From Candidatus Thorarchaeota archaeon (lineage in GTDB: Archaea > Asgardarchaeota > Thorarchaeia > Thorarchaeales > Thorarchaeaceae): DNA of 64,000 nt. Where the stretch lies: NCBI GenBank assembly GCA_013388835.1, contig JACAEL010000055.1, positions 1-64,000 on the forward strand, in the 5' to 3' direction. Below the pieces are notes generated by a model. That model was not told the DNA's origin. It saw only the letters and a program-made list of their open reading frames with translations, and did no database searches. Shown here one piece after another: positions 41,786 through 51,377 of this stretch. Position numbers and translations under genes: made by a program. Each line of letters begins with the position of its first letter. The first letter of the stretch is position 1.

Positions 41786-41861
41786 AGCCCCGTGGTGTAG
41801 TGGTCAATCATGGCGGGTTTTGGCCTCGCCGACCCAGGTTCGAATCCTGGCGGGGCTACCA
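41786..41861 (+). tRNA. tRNA-Gln(TTG)
   Basis: Acceptor AGCCCCG pairs with CGGGGCT (41851-41857), then A and an encoded CCA. The anticodon stem GCGGG/CTCGC (one wobble) encloses TTTTGGC, giving anticodon TTG. The T-arm is CCAGG-TTCGAAT-CCTGG. No intron. Confidence 0.93.
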
Positions 41862-41873
41862 TATAGTCCGAAG

Positions 41874-42734
41874 CTAGGTGCGCTCTTTTACACTCAGGTC
41901 CTCCATGGAAGGAGAAACCTGCACATTGAAGAGGCGTTTGACCTGTGAGAGGACTAGGTGGTCCCCATTGAGCAGAATGTCAATCATGATGTGTCCAGAG
42001 AGACCGGAGGTTGATATCTTCTTCTCAAGCACAGCCTGAACCTGGAACACGCCCGCAGGGTTGTCCATCACAACTGTAATCTGCAGTGGCTTGCCCTTGC
42101 CTGGCTGGAGAATGACGTCTTCTATAGCGAGCGCGCTTACAGAGTGAATGTCGACCTTACCCTTCTGATAGGGTATTATGGTTCGTCCCTTGGTCATGTC
42201 ACAGCCATCACCCAGCTTTGTCATTCCGGCCTCAAGGGTGAGACACTGCGTGTCGTCATCGTGAGCGTAGATGCCGTGCAGGGCGAAGGAGAGTATGTCA
42301 GTTGCCTTGGCAGGGTCATCATACAGGTCAAGCAACTTCTCCTCAAGAATGGGTCCCGCAAGTTGTACAGCAGCTTGAGAGTGTTCTGTTCGGTGTATTA
42401 CCATGCCGATATCGTGAAGATATGTGGATGCCAGCACCACGAGACGTGCATCATCCATGTCTCCGATTCCTTCAGCTACGACGTTGGGCAGGAACGAGGC
42501 TGTGAGTATGTCGAATGCGCGTATGGCATTCCAAGATGCAACCTCTGCATGCGTCGGGCCGTGGTCAGTGTATCCAAGTCGTGATACTGCCATCCGATTC
42601 GCAGTACGCAGGAAAGCTTGGACACGAGGGGACTTGCTGAGGTATTGGTACATCTCAAGCGACTTGCTGTCGGGAGGTAGGAATTCCTTTACGTCAACTC
42701 TCTCCCGATTGAATGGTTCTTGACTTTTGCTCAT
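41874..42734 (-). CDS. HD-domain phosphohydrolase
   Basis: The 286 residues contain HGPTHAEVASW and, ~60 residues later, LASTYLHDIGM with the HD pair and further His residues (VIHRTEHSQAA), as in metal-dependent phosphohydrolases. These act on nucleotides or signalling molecules; the substrate is unknown. The C-terminal ~100 residues form an additional beta-rich domain (PLQITVVMDNPAGVFQVQAVL). ATG 42734 was preferred over an upstream start. The gene converges with tRNA-Gln and the Trm112-like gene. Confidence 0.85.
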   Translation of the reverse strand: MSKSQEPFNRERVDVKEFLPPDSKSLEMYQYLSKSPRVQAFLRTANRMAVSRLGYTDHGPTHAEVASWNAIRAFDILTASFLPNVVAEGIGDMDDARLVVLASTYLHDIGMVIHRTEHSQAAVQLAGPILEEKLLDLYDDPAKATDILSFALHGIYAHDDDTQCLTLEAGMTKLGDGCDMTKGRTIIPYQKGKVDIHSVSALAIEDVILQPGKGKPLQITVVMDNPAGVFQVQAVLEKKISTSGLSGHIMIDILLNGDHLVLSQVKRLFNVQVSPSMEDLSVKERT

Positions 42735-43009
42735 GGTGAATTCCCCGAGGGAGTAAGCAGATCTCCAGACGTAGGACATTCTCGCAACTCACGTTGGACC
42801 GTTTCTATCAACGCGTTTGGTTCCCATACAGTCCAAGAAGGCTCAGACTCGCAGCAACTTCTGAACAATCATCAGACTACGATGACATATCAGACGAGGC
42901 GAGAAGCCAGCGCGAGTCCGGGACCTGTGTTGCACAGTGTCTGAAGTCTGCGCAGCGGGACACGACTCCACCCTGTCTGGAGAGATAAGGCTTCCCAAAT
43001 GGGAATGCC

Positions 43010-45961
43010 TCAGATCTCTCCAGCCTCTTCGCGCAAGGTCATCAAGATGCGATCACTCGCTGAAACAGCCTGCCGGATGGTCTTGAGGTAGTCTTGGTGT
43101 GACTTCTCAAAGGCTGCACGACTTATCTTCTGTGTCTTCTTCCGTGCAAGGAGCTGTCTCAGGCCTGCCTTCGCCCCAGCAATACGCTCCTCTTGAAGTT
43201 CGAGCTGAGCGAGAAGGTCCCTGTACTTCGGACCGCAGGCAATCAACTGCTCTCTGAGCTCTGCAACCCTCGACTCGACTGTATCCATCTGGGCCTTGAG
43301 GTCTTGTTCTCGCATCATGAACTCCTTCTTCGACACCTTCCCTCGCTTCCGCTCGGCTTCCAGCTTCTCCAAGTCCAGAGCAAGAGCGGTCTTGTTTGAG
43401 TACTTGCTGGCGAACTCAGAGAGAAGCGCTGGCGGAGCCACTGATGCTCCTGTTTCCCTCTTGGACACGGACAGGTCCGTTTCTTCAACTGCGTGTGTGG
43501 TGACTGTCTTCCTGTAGACGACAAAGACCAGACCGACCAACCCAATCAAGAGGGAGAAGAGAAGGGGACGAGCAGCGGTGGCAAGTGAAACTTGGTAGAT
43601 GACATACAGTTCAGGTGGATTGAGATGAGATGTGTTATAGCTCACGTATCGCAGGGTTGCATCAAAAGCACCGTAGAGGAGCCGGTATCCCGGCGATGCG
43701 TCGATGATAGTCACTCCTGCGGGCATCAGGACATCAACAACATGCGTCGTCACAAGTATCTCCCCGAGTGTTACCATCGGAAGCTCTACCTTGTTTCCTG
43801 CAGCAACAGTTTCCTGATAGCTTTGAAGATGAAGGACGTAGTCAACCTTGAAGGTATACTTGTAACCCGGCCAGAACTCCTTGTCACCAAACCGGTCCGC
43901 CTTCAGGTTTATACTGTGGGTGAAACTCGCGTTCCAATCATATGATTTGGGCAGTGATGCAGCAAGCAGACCAACTTCATCGTATATGCTGATGGAACTG
44001 GCGTACGCCGGAAAGACAATGGGCACCCTGCTCTCCTTAGCAGGACCAGTGTTCTGTAGCGTGATTGTTTCTGTGTAGTAGAGCCAACCCCACGAGTCTA
44101 TTCGCACTTGTGTGATTCGGTCAGCCACCACTAGTGGTGTATAGGACTTCATGACTATTCGAATCGGATCGACGGACATTGCAGCTACATTGATTCGCAC
44201 GCCCTCAGGAGAGGTCCCCTGAAGTGTGTCACCACTACGAAACGCGAAGGTCAGAGTTGCTCGTGCCAGAGGATACGGCACGAGAGGGAATCGCAGGCAG
44301 TCAAGCTGGTAGAGGTTGTTACCAGCATCGGTAATCACCTGTGTGGAGTGATAGTGGACCGTAACGGTGAATTTGTAGGAGGAGAGTAACCCCACAGGAC
44401 TTGCCAGCAGTACTCTGAAATGCATCATGCCATCTCGGTCGTCTAGGCGAACTATCGACAGGGTCACAGACTCTTGGTCCGTCGCGGATGCCGAGAGATA
44501 CTTCGCTGTGTAGTTCTGGTGAATATAGAACTCTATGGCGCTAATTGGAGCGGAGCCATTGTTCTCTACGGTGAACTCGTCGGCAATCTTGAGTTCATGA
44601 TAGTACAATGTGGAGACTGTCCTTCCCACACTGAGTTTCATGCCCCGCAGTGGTGTTATCGGTATGTCTATTGTGACATTCACATGTGTAACACTGGTCT
44701 TGTTCGATGAGTCTGTGGCATTGAACCAGATCATATAGGTCCCGGACCCGTAGGAGGAGAGGTCCTTTCTGGCGGTCCACAGATGGGTCGCGAAATCGTA
44801 GTCCAGAGCAGTCCAGCTCCCGGCACCTATCTTATAGGCTGCGCGCCGGACAAGGTATTCGTCAGTCGCATTGAGTTCAAACACAGCAATCTCGTTCACG
44901 GTGCTGTTCTGGACAGGTTTGACCACTACAACTTCAGGCGGCTCGTTCGGTACGGCAGTGCCCAGCAGTGGAGCGGACCAGTCCGTGTGCGCTGTGGGCA
45001 GACCATCAATGTTCTCCGAACCGCTGAACATGACAATCATTGGATACTGAAGTGCGGTTTCGTTGAGGAACGGGATGTCTCGAGAATCAGTAGAGTTCAT
45101 TCTAAGAAAGTACTCTATCTGAGTGGTCACGCCATCGTCGCTGGCATTGGACGCGAGAACCCGACTCTGATTGGTGTCAGGGAGGTGGCTGAAGGTCCCG
45201 GTGCCATAATCATCTCTGAAGATCACCTTGCTGTAGCTGGCTGGATTGAGGAACGAACTGCCAATCCTAGTGAGCTTGACGACGTATTCGAGATCTTCTC
45301 CGTAGAGTGTGTCAGTGGGGTTGGTATATGCTTCTTCTGCAGGGATTATGAAGCGCCGCTCCTCACCAATCCGCATTCCGATGATACCGTCTATGTATCC
45401 TTTGAGGAGCCGTTCTTGGTTCAGTGGGGTAGTGGATGTGTCGTCGGGGACCGTCCCGGTCTGGAACAGAGTGCCATTGCGCAGGTATAACTTGTACTCC
45501 ACAGAGACTGCTTCAGCACCCGTGACTCTCGTGAAGGAATGGTGTGGTGTGCCAGGGGCGTAGCCATAGATGAGGTCGCTGCGGTTGAGACCATCCAAGA
45601 TGAATGAGTCGCTCGGGTTTTTCCACCCGAGTGCAATCCAACCCTGTGTTCTGCATGATAGACCCACATAAAGGACAGTGGAGTTGTGTTCAAGATAGAC
45701 GGTGACACCTGTTGCTGAATCGGTATAGCTGTAGGCATACTCCTTAGGGTCGATTATGCCGTCTGCGTGTCCGATGTGAGCGTCCACATAGGGTATGGAC
45801 ATGTTCAGCAGACCTTCGGCAGAGACTTTGCCACCTTCAGGCAAATCCGTGTCGGTCCCATACGTAGTCAATCCCATGAGAGAGCCGGATGCCATCACAT
45901 TGCTAAACAGGAACAGTAGCAATAAGGAGAAAGTTGCGGCTTGTCGATGCAGATGGCTCAC
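43010..45961 (-). CDS. Membrane-anchored DOMON-FKBP-Ig-ribophorin I-like fusion protein
   Basis: 983 residues: signal peptide (~1-25); DOMON-like domain (~57-145; YVGLSCRTQGWIALGW); FKBP-like segment (~150-235; GMRIGEERRFIIPAEEAY); an Ig-like region (~340-432; NEPPEVVVVKP, DEYLVRRAAYKIG); and a ribophorin I-like region (~440-795). The last includes LVVADRITQVRIDSWGWLYY then ETITLQNTGPAKE, a pattern seen in the oligosaccharyltransferase subunit ribophorin I (RVIEVSHWGNI, then EENVDLKHTG). One membrane helix (798-816) is followed by a cytoplasmic coiled coil (~850-980). It has many NxS/T sites. Ribophorin homologues are an Asgard hallmark. Divergent from the Alg7-like gene. Confidence 0.7.
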   Translation of the reverse strand: MSHLHRQAATFSLLLLFLFSNVMASGSLMGLTTYGTDTDLPEGGKVSAEGLLNMSIPYVDAHIGHADGIIDPKEYAYSYTDSATGVTVYLEHNSTVLYVGLSCRTQGWIALGWKNPSDSFILDGLNRSDLIYGYAPGTPHHSFTRVTGAEAVSVEYKLYLRNGTLFQTGTVPDDTSTTPLNQERLLKGYIDGIIGMRIGEERRFIIPAEEAYTNPTDTLYGEDLEYVVKLTRIGSSFLNPASYSKVIFRDDYGTGTFSHLPDTNQSRVLASNASDDGVTTQIEYFLRMNSTDSRDIPFLNETALQYPMIVMFSGSENIDGLPTAHTDWSAPLLGTAVPNEPPEVVVVKPVQNSTVNEIAVFELNATDEYLVRRAAYKIGAGSWTALDYDFATHLWTARKDLSSYGSGTYMIWFNATDSSNKTSVTHVNVTIDIPITPLRGMKLSVGRTVSTLYYHELKIADEFTVENNGSAPISAIEFYIHQNYTAKYLSASATDQESVTLSIVRLDDRDGMMHFRVLLASPVGLLSSYKFTVTVHYHSTQVITDAGNNLYQLDCLRFPLVPYPLARATLTFAFRSGDTLQGTSPEGVRINVAAMSVDPIRIVMKSYTPLVVADRITQVRIDSWGWLYYTETITLQNTGPAKESRVPIVFPAYASSISIYDEVGLLAASLPKSYDWNASFTHSINLKADRFGDKEFWPGYKYTFKVDYVLHLQSYQETVAAGNKVELPMVTLGEILVTTHVVDVLMPAGVTIIDASPGYRLLYGAFDATLRYVSYNTSHLNPPELYVIYQVSLATAARPLLFSLLIGLVGLVFVVYRKTVTTHAVEETDLSVSKRETGASVAPPALLSEFASKYSNKTALALDLEKLEAERKRGKVSKKEFMMREQDLKAQMDTVESRVAELREQLIACGPKYRDLLAQLELQEERIAGAKAGLRQLLARKKTQKISRAAFEKSHQDYLKTIRQAVSASDRILMTLREEAGEI

Positions 45962-46277
45962 GTTGTATCACCGTGCGTCTTGATGTGTCCACAGGGTCAG
46001 CTCAGATATCACTGGACCGCGGACACCGCGCCCAGCTTCTGGTCCGATTAAATAGGTTTCGGACGTTGAACACATGTATCGTGTCTTCCTAGCCAGCTCC
46101 TTGCGAATTGTCGAGGGATGTGGGATTGACCACTGAACTGCGACTGTACCTCTTCGAAGCGCCCAGCAATTGGCTTGGCTCATTGATGGCCAATTGGCAT
46201 GGCAGATTTGGACCCGAAAAGTGTAAAACGAGGACCCGGGTTTCTGCAGAACCTATACAAGGAGCTGACTAGACCCA
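45962..46277. other. Divergent promoter region between the ribophorin-like and Alg7-like genes
   Basis: 316 bp with no convincing frame. A TATA-like attaaatagg (46047-46056) fits the minus-strand gene. AT-rich gtgtaaaacg near 46220-46229 and an AAGGAG sequence (46259-46264) precede the plus-strand ATG. Confidence 0.45.
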
Positions 46278-47306
46278 ATGAATACGGTAGCTGCCGGACT
46301 GGTAGCATTTCTCGTGGTCCTTCTTGCAACGCCAATCACCATCCGAGCGCTTCTCAGTAAAGGCATGACTGGCACAGACGTTCACAAGGTCAGTCGTCCG
46401 GAGATAGCAAAGGGAGGCGGGGTGCTGCTCCTGTTTGGCATTGTGACGGCACTATTGCTAGTGGTCGGCCTGACGACATTCTGCAACGGACAGGTGAGCG
46501 CGGGCATACTGGGAGCGCTGGTTGCAATCCTCATGGCCGGGATGATTGGCATAATGGATGACATTCTGGACTTTAGGAACAGGACCAAAGTGATACTCCC
46601 CTTGCTCGCATCAATCCCACTTGCTGCCCTGCAGGTCGGCACAACTACCCTCGCAATACCGTTTGTTGGGGTTATCGATCTTGGTGTCTTGTACCCACTT
46701 GTTGTTGTACCTTTGATGGTCACATTCATCATTGACTCCACCAACATGTACGCAGGAATGAATGGGCTTGAGGCAGGCCTGACATTCGTGAACGCATCGG
46801 CGATAGTGACCTACCTAACACTCATGCCTCTCATTAGGGGCACACCACTTAGTACTGCACAGAATGAGGCGGGATTCATAGCTGCAGCAGTTCTTGGGGC
46901 GTCGGCTGCATTTCTTGTCTACAACAGATACCCAGCAAAGATTCTCTCAGGCGATGTGGGACTTCTTCCATTAGGGGCAGCCATGGCAGCGTCACTGATT
47001 CTGGGCAACATGGACAGACTTGCGATACTCATGTACACAACGTATGGAATCAACTTCCTGCTGTACATAGTATACAAGACACAAGTGAAACGGAAAGGAA
47101 TGCCCTATGCGAAGTTTGCCAGTCCGAGGGAAGACGGTACACTCAGCGTTGTGGGACCTTATGCCATGTACTGGATCATTCCACACTTCGTCAGAACAAC
47201 AGAGAAGCGCAACGTTGAACTCCTAATAGCACTTCAGGCACTGATAGCATATGGTGCGGTCGCAATTCTTCTACTAGGCATCCCGTTAGGAATTGGCTGG
47301 ATCTAG
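46278..47306 (+). CDS. Alg7/MraY-like UDP-GlcNAc(MurNAc):polyprenyl-phosphate sugar-1-phosphate transferase
   Basis: The 342-residue multi-pass protein starts the lipid-linked glycan by moving a sugar-1-phosphate from a UDP-sugar to dolichyl phosphate. It has about ten membrane helices and the family motifs KVSRPEIAKGGG, IGIMDDILDFRNRTKV (catalytic Asp pair), IDSTNMYAGMNGLEAG and KILSGDVGLLPLG (Asp loop). The set is closest to the archaeal/eukaryotic GPT branch, so N-glycosylation is likely. It is divergent from the ribophorin-like gene and overlaps the Topo VI A 3' end by 4 bp. Confidence 0.88.
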   Translation: MNTVAAGLVAFLVVLLATPITIRALLSKGMTGTDVHKVSRPEIAKGGGVLLLFGIVTALLLVVGLTTFCNGQVSAGILGALVAILMAGMIGIMDDILDFRNRTKVILPLLASIPLAALQVGTTTLAIPFVGVIDLGVLYPLVVVPLMVTFIIDSTNMYAGMNGLEAGLTFVNASAIVTYLTLMPLIRGTPLSTAQNEAGFIAAAVLGASAAFLVYNRYPAKILSGDVGLLPLGAAMAASLILGNMDRLAILMYTTYGINFLLYIVYKTQVKRKGMPYAKFASPREDGTLSVVGPYAMYWIIPHFVRTTEKRNVELLIALQALIAYGAVAILLLGIPLGIGWI

Positions 47307-48355
47307 TTCAGCTTGTCCGGCAGGTAGGTGTCGACGACGAAGTCCACACCATACCGGCTGAACGCCTGCTGCTCCGCCTTCAAGCGGAGTTCTTGAAACT
47401 CTCGAATGTACTCCTGCCATGCAGCGTCAGCATAGCGTACGTCGTTCAGCAGCTCGTCCAGTCGCTTCAGGTCAGCATTGGTCATTGGTTCGGTAGGGAG
47501 AGCATATTTCTTGATGTCAGCCGCACTGACACCAATCCACTTCGCATCCGGTACGGTGAGGTCCCTGATGTGTGCAGAATTCGCGCTACCTGAAATGATC
47601 ACACGCGCAATGTGCATACCCCACGGGTCGCCATCTGTGAAGATGTATACCGGCAGACCAAGTTCCTTGTTGAGTCGACGGATTAGACGTCGTGTGGCAC
47701 GCGGAGACTGCCCGCCCAGATGGACCAAGACTGCTTTGAAGGTCTCCCAGGCGCGGGTCTCGACGAGCCGCGAGAACATACCTCCTGACTCGACTGCAAG
47801 CACAATCTCGGCATCTGAACTCACAGGCTCTGCAGTCATGAGAGCAGCTCCAATGGGCAGCCCGTCAGGACTGACTGTGAGGTCCACGGTCCTGCCCGCA
47901 TAGCCGGGCACAGTGTATCTCATCAGGACCGGCCCATAGACTGAAGAGCGCTCCTCCGAGAAGACCCCGAAGTCTTCTCTTGCCAGCCCGGTGATGCACT
48001 CCAAGTCTGTGACAATCCTGTCAGACTCGGCCTGATCCTTGAATTTCACCCCAAAGGCCTCACTGGAGTAGTACAGGTCCCTGAGTGAACTGGTGCGAGA
48101 GCAGCTCAGTAGTTTCTTGGCAAAAGACGCAACCCAGAGTGTCTGAGCGAAGCTACGAGCGTGCTTGGAGTTGCCCGAGTCACGGACCACAGTCTGAGGT
48201 CCCAGCGCAAATCTCTGTTCGGCCTCACTGAACACAATGTTTGAGGTTTCCCGGTCGGGTATAGACAGCCGCGGAAACTCTCCTCGCCGGATACTCTCAA
48301 TGACCGCGCTGCCGAGACGGGTCAGGATGTCTATTGGTTGTGAACTATCTCCCAT
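47303..48355 (-). CDS. top6A: DNA topoisomerase VI subunit A
   Basis: The strand-cutting subunit related to Spo11. The 350 residues include SLRDLYYSSEA with the catalytic Tyr (Y95/Y96) and the Toprim motifs VLAVESGGMFSRL and IFTDGDPWGMHI. The gene follows top6B with an 11-bp overlap. Type IIB topoisomerase and Topo IB are both in this window, giving two ways to relax DNA. Confidence 0.96.
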   Translation of the reverse strand: MGDSSQPIDILTRLGSAVIESIRRGEFPRLSIPDRETSNIVFSEAEQRFALGPQTVVRDSGNSKHARSFAQTLWVASFAKKLLSCSRTSSLRDLYYSSEAFGVKFKDQAESDRIVTDLECITGLAREDFGVFSEERSSVYGPVLMRYTVPGYAGRTVDLTVSPDGLPIGAALMTAEPVSSDAEIVLAVESGGMFSRLVETRAWETFKAVLVHLGGQSPRATRRLIRRLNKELGLPVYIFTDGDPWGMHIARVIISGSANSAHIRDLTVPDAKWIGVSAADIKKYALPTEPMTNADLKRLDELLNDVRYADAAWQEYIREFQELRLKAEQQAFSRYGVDFVVDTYLPDKLN

Positions 48356-49898
48356 CTTCCTTCACCTCGAAGAGTGCATTGACAAGCGAGTCGATGTCGG
48401 AACTATCCTCAGTGCCATCTGTGAGTTCCATTGCAAACCTAGCTATGAGACGCATCTCACGAGACAACTCTCTCATCCTCTTCGACTCCCAAGTGGATTG
48501 GACCATCCCCCTAGCTGTAGTCTTGAGCCTTCTTCCAAGCGATCTGTACAGCGCAATCAGTGCCGATTCTATCTCTGCAACTGGTGCAATGGACTGCTTT
48601 CCGGCCTCCTTGTAGGGTATCCGGGTGGAACAGACATGGACTGCAAGAATCGGATTGCCCGTCAATCCGGTGCTGTATCGAGACCAGCCAAGACCCCTGT
48701 TGACCCTCGTGAGAACACACTCAGCCGCATCGTACAATAGTGGGACTCTGTTTGCAAACCGGTAGAGAAGCGGAAAGTCCAGGTCTGAAGTACCAGCACC
48801 AATTGCCAACACGCCCTCCACAATGAACGGGTAGCCTTCCCAATCCCTCACACTGCTACAGGCGTAGCCAAGGGGTCTGCAGTCGAGGACAGCAGCAACA
48901 GAATTGAGAAAGCTCTCTTCACCAATCGGGCTGAGACCATCGGAAGATGGAGGTAGTACCCCATCAAAAGTCTTCAGTGCCTTGCTCAACACTATCAGCT
49001 CATCACGTGACAGAGTCTCTATACGACGGCTTCCATCAAGAGACAGAAAGGCCAGAAGCCGACTTGCGGTCTGATTGCCCAACTGCTGAAACGAACTCAC
49101 CAAGAAGTCGCGAAGCCGTGTCTCAGAACGGGACTTGGAAATGAGTCGTCGAAGGAGCTCCAAGTCAGCCGCGCGCGGATGGGGCTTGGTAGGTACTGTC
49201 TTGGGAGGAACGGTCCGACACCACGGACCGAATACGATTGTCTGACCGGCTATGCTGGCTTGAATCTCCGCATGGGGAGTGCCCACAGTAGTGAGCCGCA
49301 AGTACTCTAGTACCCTGTCTCGTGCCCTCTTCAAGTCCCCCTTGAGCCTTATGTTGACAGTGGTTCCCGTAGTGTCCCGAACTGCTGGTGCCCTATCCTC
49401 AATTATCGGTCGATTGTTCTCAATGTCAATGAGAATCCTGAATCTCTCACCCGAGCCACAGCTCGTCCGAGTGTGAATCTCCACAGGCGAGTTCGTCGTC
49501 ACCTGCCCATACAATACCGCCATCGTGACACCCAGACCGAAGGTTCCCCTTCGCTGTCGCAGGTTATACTTACTTCCATAGAAGACTGTACCAAAGGCGT
49601 CAGCCACTTGGTCAGCGGGAACTCCAGAGCCGTTATCAGACACCACAATGGTGAGTGTGCCGGTCTCGTCCTCGTTCAGTTCAACTTGAATTCGCGGAAG
49701 GGTTCCGATGTCCTCGCAGGCGTCAAGACTGTTCTCGACTAGCTCCCGGACCGTTGAGTATACTGCTTGCACTTGGTTTCCAAAGCCAGCCATCTGACGG
49801 TTTCTGTAGAAGAACTCCGATGGCGAAATCCTTGCGAAAGAATCGGATGTGTCAGATGGCGTCATCGCATGGTCAATGATAGGTCTCATAGCGTTCAT
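48345..49898 (-). CDS. top6B: DNA topoisomerase VI subunit B
   Basis: The ATPase subunit with a GHKL fold. The 517 residues include RELVENSLDACED (N box), VVSDNGSGVPADQV and GTFGLGVTMAVLYGQ (G motifs), then the helix-two-turn-helix and transducer domain. Several in-frame ATGs near the start (49898, 49889, 49865) leave a small uncertainty. It is upstream of top6A in the same operon and 21 bp downstream of the KH protein gene. Confidence 0.96.
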   Translation of the reverse strand: MNAMRPIIDHAMTPSDTSDSFARISPSEFFYRNRQMAGFGNQVQAVYSTVRELVENSLDACEDIGTLPRIQVELNEDETGTLTIVVSDNGSGVPADQVADAFGTVFYGSKYNLRQRRGTFGLGVTMAVLYGQVTTNSPVEIHTRTSCGSGERFRILIDIENNRPIIEDRAPAVRDTTGTTVNIRLKGDLKRARDRVLEYLRLTTVGTPHAEIQASIAGQTIVFGPWCRTVPPKTVPTKPHPRAADLELLRRLISKSRSETRLRDFLVSSFQQLGNQTASRLLAFLSLDGSRRIETLSRDELIVLSKALKTFDGVLPPSSDGLSPIGEESFLNSVAAVLDCRPLGYACSSVRDWEGYPFIVEGVLAIGAGTSDLDFPLLYRFANRVPLLYDAAECVLTRVNRGLGWSRYSTGLTGNPILAVHVCSTRIPYKEAGKQSIAPVAEIESALIALYRSLGRRLKTTARGMVQSTWESKRMRELSREMRLIARFAMELTDGTEDSSDIDSLVNALFEVKEDGR

Positions 49899-49919
49899 AT
49901 TAGGCGACGTATTACGGAC

Positions 49920-50477
49920 CTACTGCTCCCACAGCTCCACGGATGCACGGGTTATCTCGCGACGCATCTTCTCAAGGTATCCGTATACTGCCGGGTGAGG
50001 AGCACCCTGAATGAGCATTTCAATGGCGCGGGTTGCATACTCCAAGCCCGGGTCAACTCCGATTATTGAAGCCGTGTGACCGTACACGCTGACTTTGACC
50101 CCGGTTATCTCTTCGATTACGCGTCGTGCACGACCCCTCTCTCCAATCAGTCGTCCGGAAATGCGCTTTATATGGGACGGTGACGACCCGGCATTCTCTT
50201 TCAGAGACATCACGACCAGTCGAGCGTCCTCATCAATCAGCGTAAGCGCATTGTGTGGACTGAATCCCCTACCTATAGCATGCACAATGTCACGCGCCTT
50301 CCACAGTAGTACGGGGTCTTCCGTGTCAGGCGGACTCCTGATTATCACAAGACCCTCGTGATCTATCTCCAGAATCACATTGGTCAGCGACTCTATTCTT
50401 TTCTTGACTCGACCGTTCCGCCCAATAATGACACCCACTCGTTCCGTAGGAATCCGTAACGTTTCAATGTGCATCAT
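49920..50477 (-). CDS. KH-domain RNA-binding protein (Dim2/Pno1-like)
   Basis: The 185 residues have two KH-type segments: VGVIIGRNGRVKKRIESLTNVILEID and GRLIGERGRARRVIEEITGVKVSVYG, as in the archaeal homologue of Pno1/Dim2, which acts in small-subunit rRNA processing. It overlaps the RIO1 gene by 14 bp; the pairing of KH protein and RIO1 is common in archaea and fits a joint role in 30S maturation. Confidence 0.9.
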   Translation of the reverse strand: MMHIETLRIPTERVGVIIGRNGRVKKRIESLTNVILEIDHEGLVIIRSPPDTEDPVLLWKARDIVHAIGRGFSPHNALTLIDEDARLVVMSLKENAGSSPSHIKRISGRLIGERGRARRVIEEITGVKVSVYGHTASIIGVDPGLEYATRAIEMLIQGAPHPAVYGYLEKMRREITRASVELWEQ

Positions 50478-51273
50478 CTGTTAGTTCACCAGAATTGACG
50501 ATCGAGTCAACAATGAGTTGTGGATTGTCAGTTTCGACACCGAGTTTCTTGAAGTATGCAATCACGTTTTGAATGTCACGAAGCAGGAACTGCCTAGCAT
50601 GCTCGTGGGTTCTGAGTACAGACTGAGACACATCGATGAATACGGGACCATTGCTCCACAGGATGTTGTACTCACTGAGATCCGCGTGGACCAGACCAGC
50701 CTCTCTGTAGCCAATCTCCACCATTGAGATGATTTCATCAAACACCTCCGCTGGTGACTCTAATCGAGTATCCCGAAGAAGAGGAGCTGCATTGCCCGAA
50801 CTGCTGTCACCGATAAACTCCATCACCAGGACGTTCCGCTGAATGTCAAGCGGACGAGGAACACGTACTCCCGCCGCGCTATATCTCTGAAGGTTCTTGT
50901 ACTCTTTCATTGCCCAGAGCGGGATGAGCTGCCGATTTCGGCGACTGACATGTCTGAAGCGAGGGTCTCCGAGGATGTACTCAGACATATAGTTGGATTG
51001 AGCAGTCACAACTCGGTATATCTTGATGGCAACTGCATTCCCTTCCGCGTCCTCACCCCTGTAGATGTTCGACTCTTTGCCGGCACTGACCACACCATGG
51101 ATTCTGCGGAGGGTGCCTCTGCCGAGAAGCCGATACAACACCTTCAGAGTCGGTGGGTCAATCACGCCCTCTACCACTTTGAACTCGTCGTCGTCATGAC
51201 GACGCTTCATTCCACGGCGTTCGATATCAGACTCAATCAATCTGCGCTTCGTTTCAATGCGCTTCAACGGCAC
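50464..51273 (-). CDS. rio1: RIO1-type serine protein kinase/ATPase
   Basis: An atypical kinase used in late small-subunit assembly. The 269 residues include GKESNIYRGEDAEGNAVAIKIYR (nucleotide loop and Lys), LVHADLSEYNIL (catalytic loop) and VFIDVSQSV (metal-binding Asp). The N-terminal helix is very basic. The C-terminus overlaps the start of the KH protein gene. Confidence 0.95.
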   Translation of the reverse strand: MPLKRIETKRRLIESDIERRGMKRRHDDDEFKVVEGVIDPPTLKVLYRLLGRGTLRRIHGVVSAGKESNIYRGEDAEGNAVAIKIYRVVTAQSNYMSEYILGDPRFRHVSRRNRQLIPLWAMKEYKNLQRYSAAGVRVPRPLDIQRNVLVMEFIGDSSSGNAAPLLRDTRLESPAEVFDEIISMVEIGYREAGLVHADLSEYNILWSNGPVFIDVSQSVLRTHEHARQFLLRDIQNVIAYFKKLGVETDNPQLIVDSIVNSGELTDDAH

Positions 51274-51377
51274 TCACCGACTCACTACAAGCACACAGAC
51301 GAGAGCAGTGCAAAGGAATCTTGCACATTGGCTAGGACCCATCTCTCGCTTCGGTTCAGAGAACAGGACATCAGGAA

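Noticed and set aside
44783-45490. 235-residue plus-strand frame
   Set aside because: Antisense to the ribophorin-like gene, whose domains are clearly recognisable.
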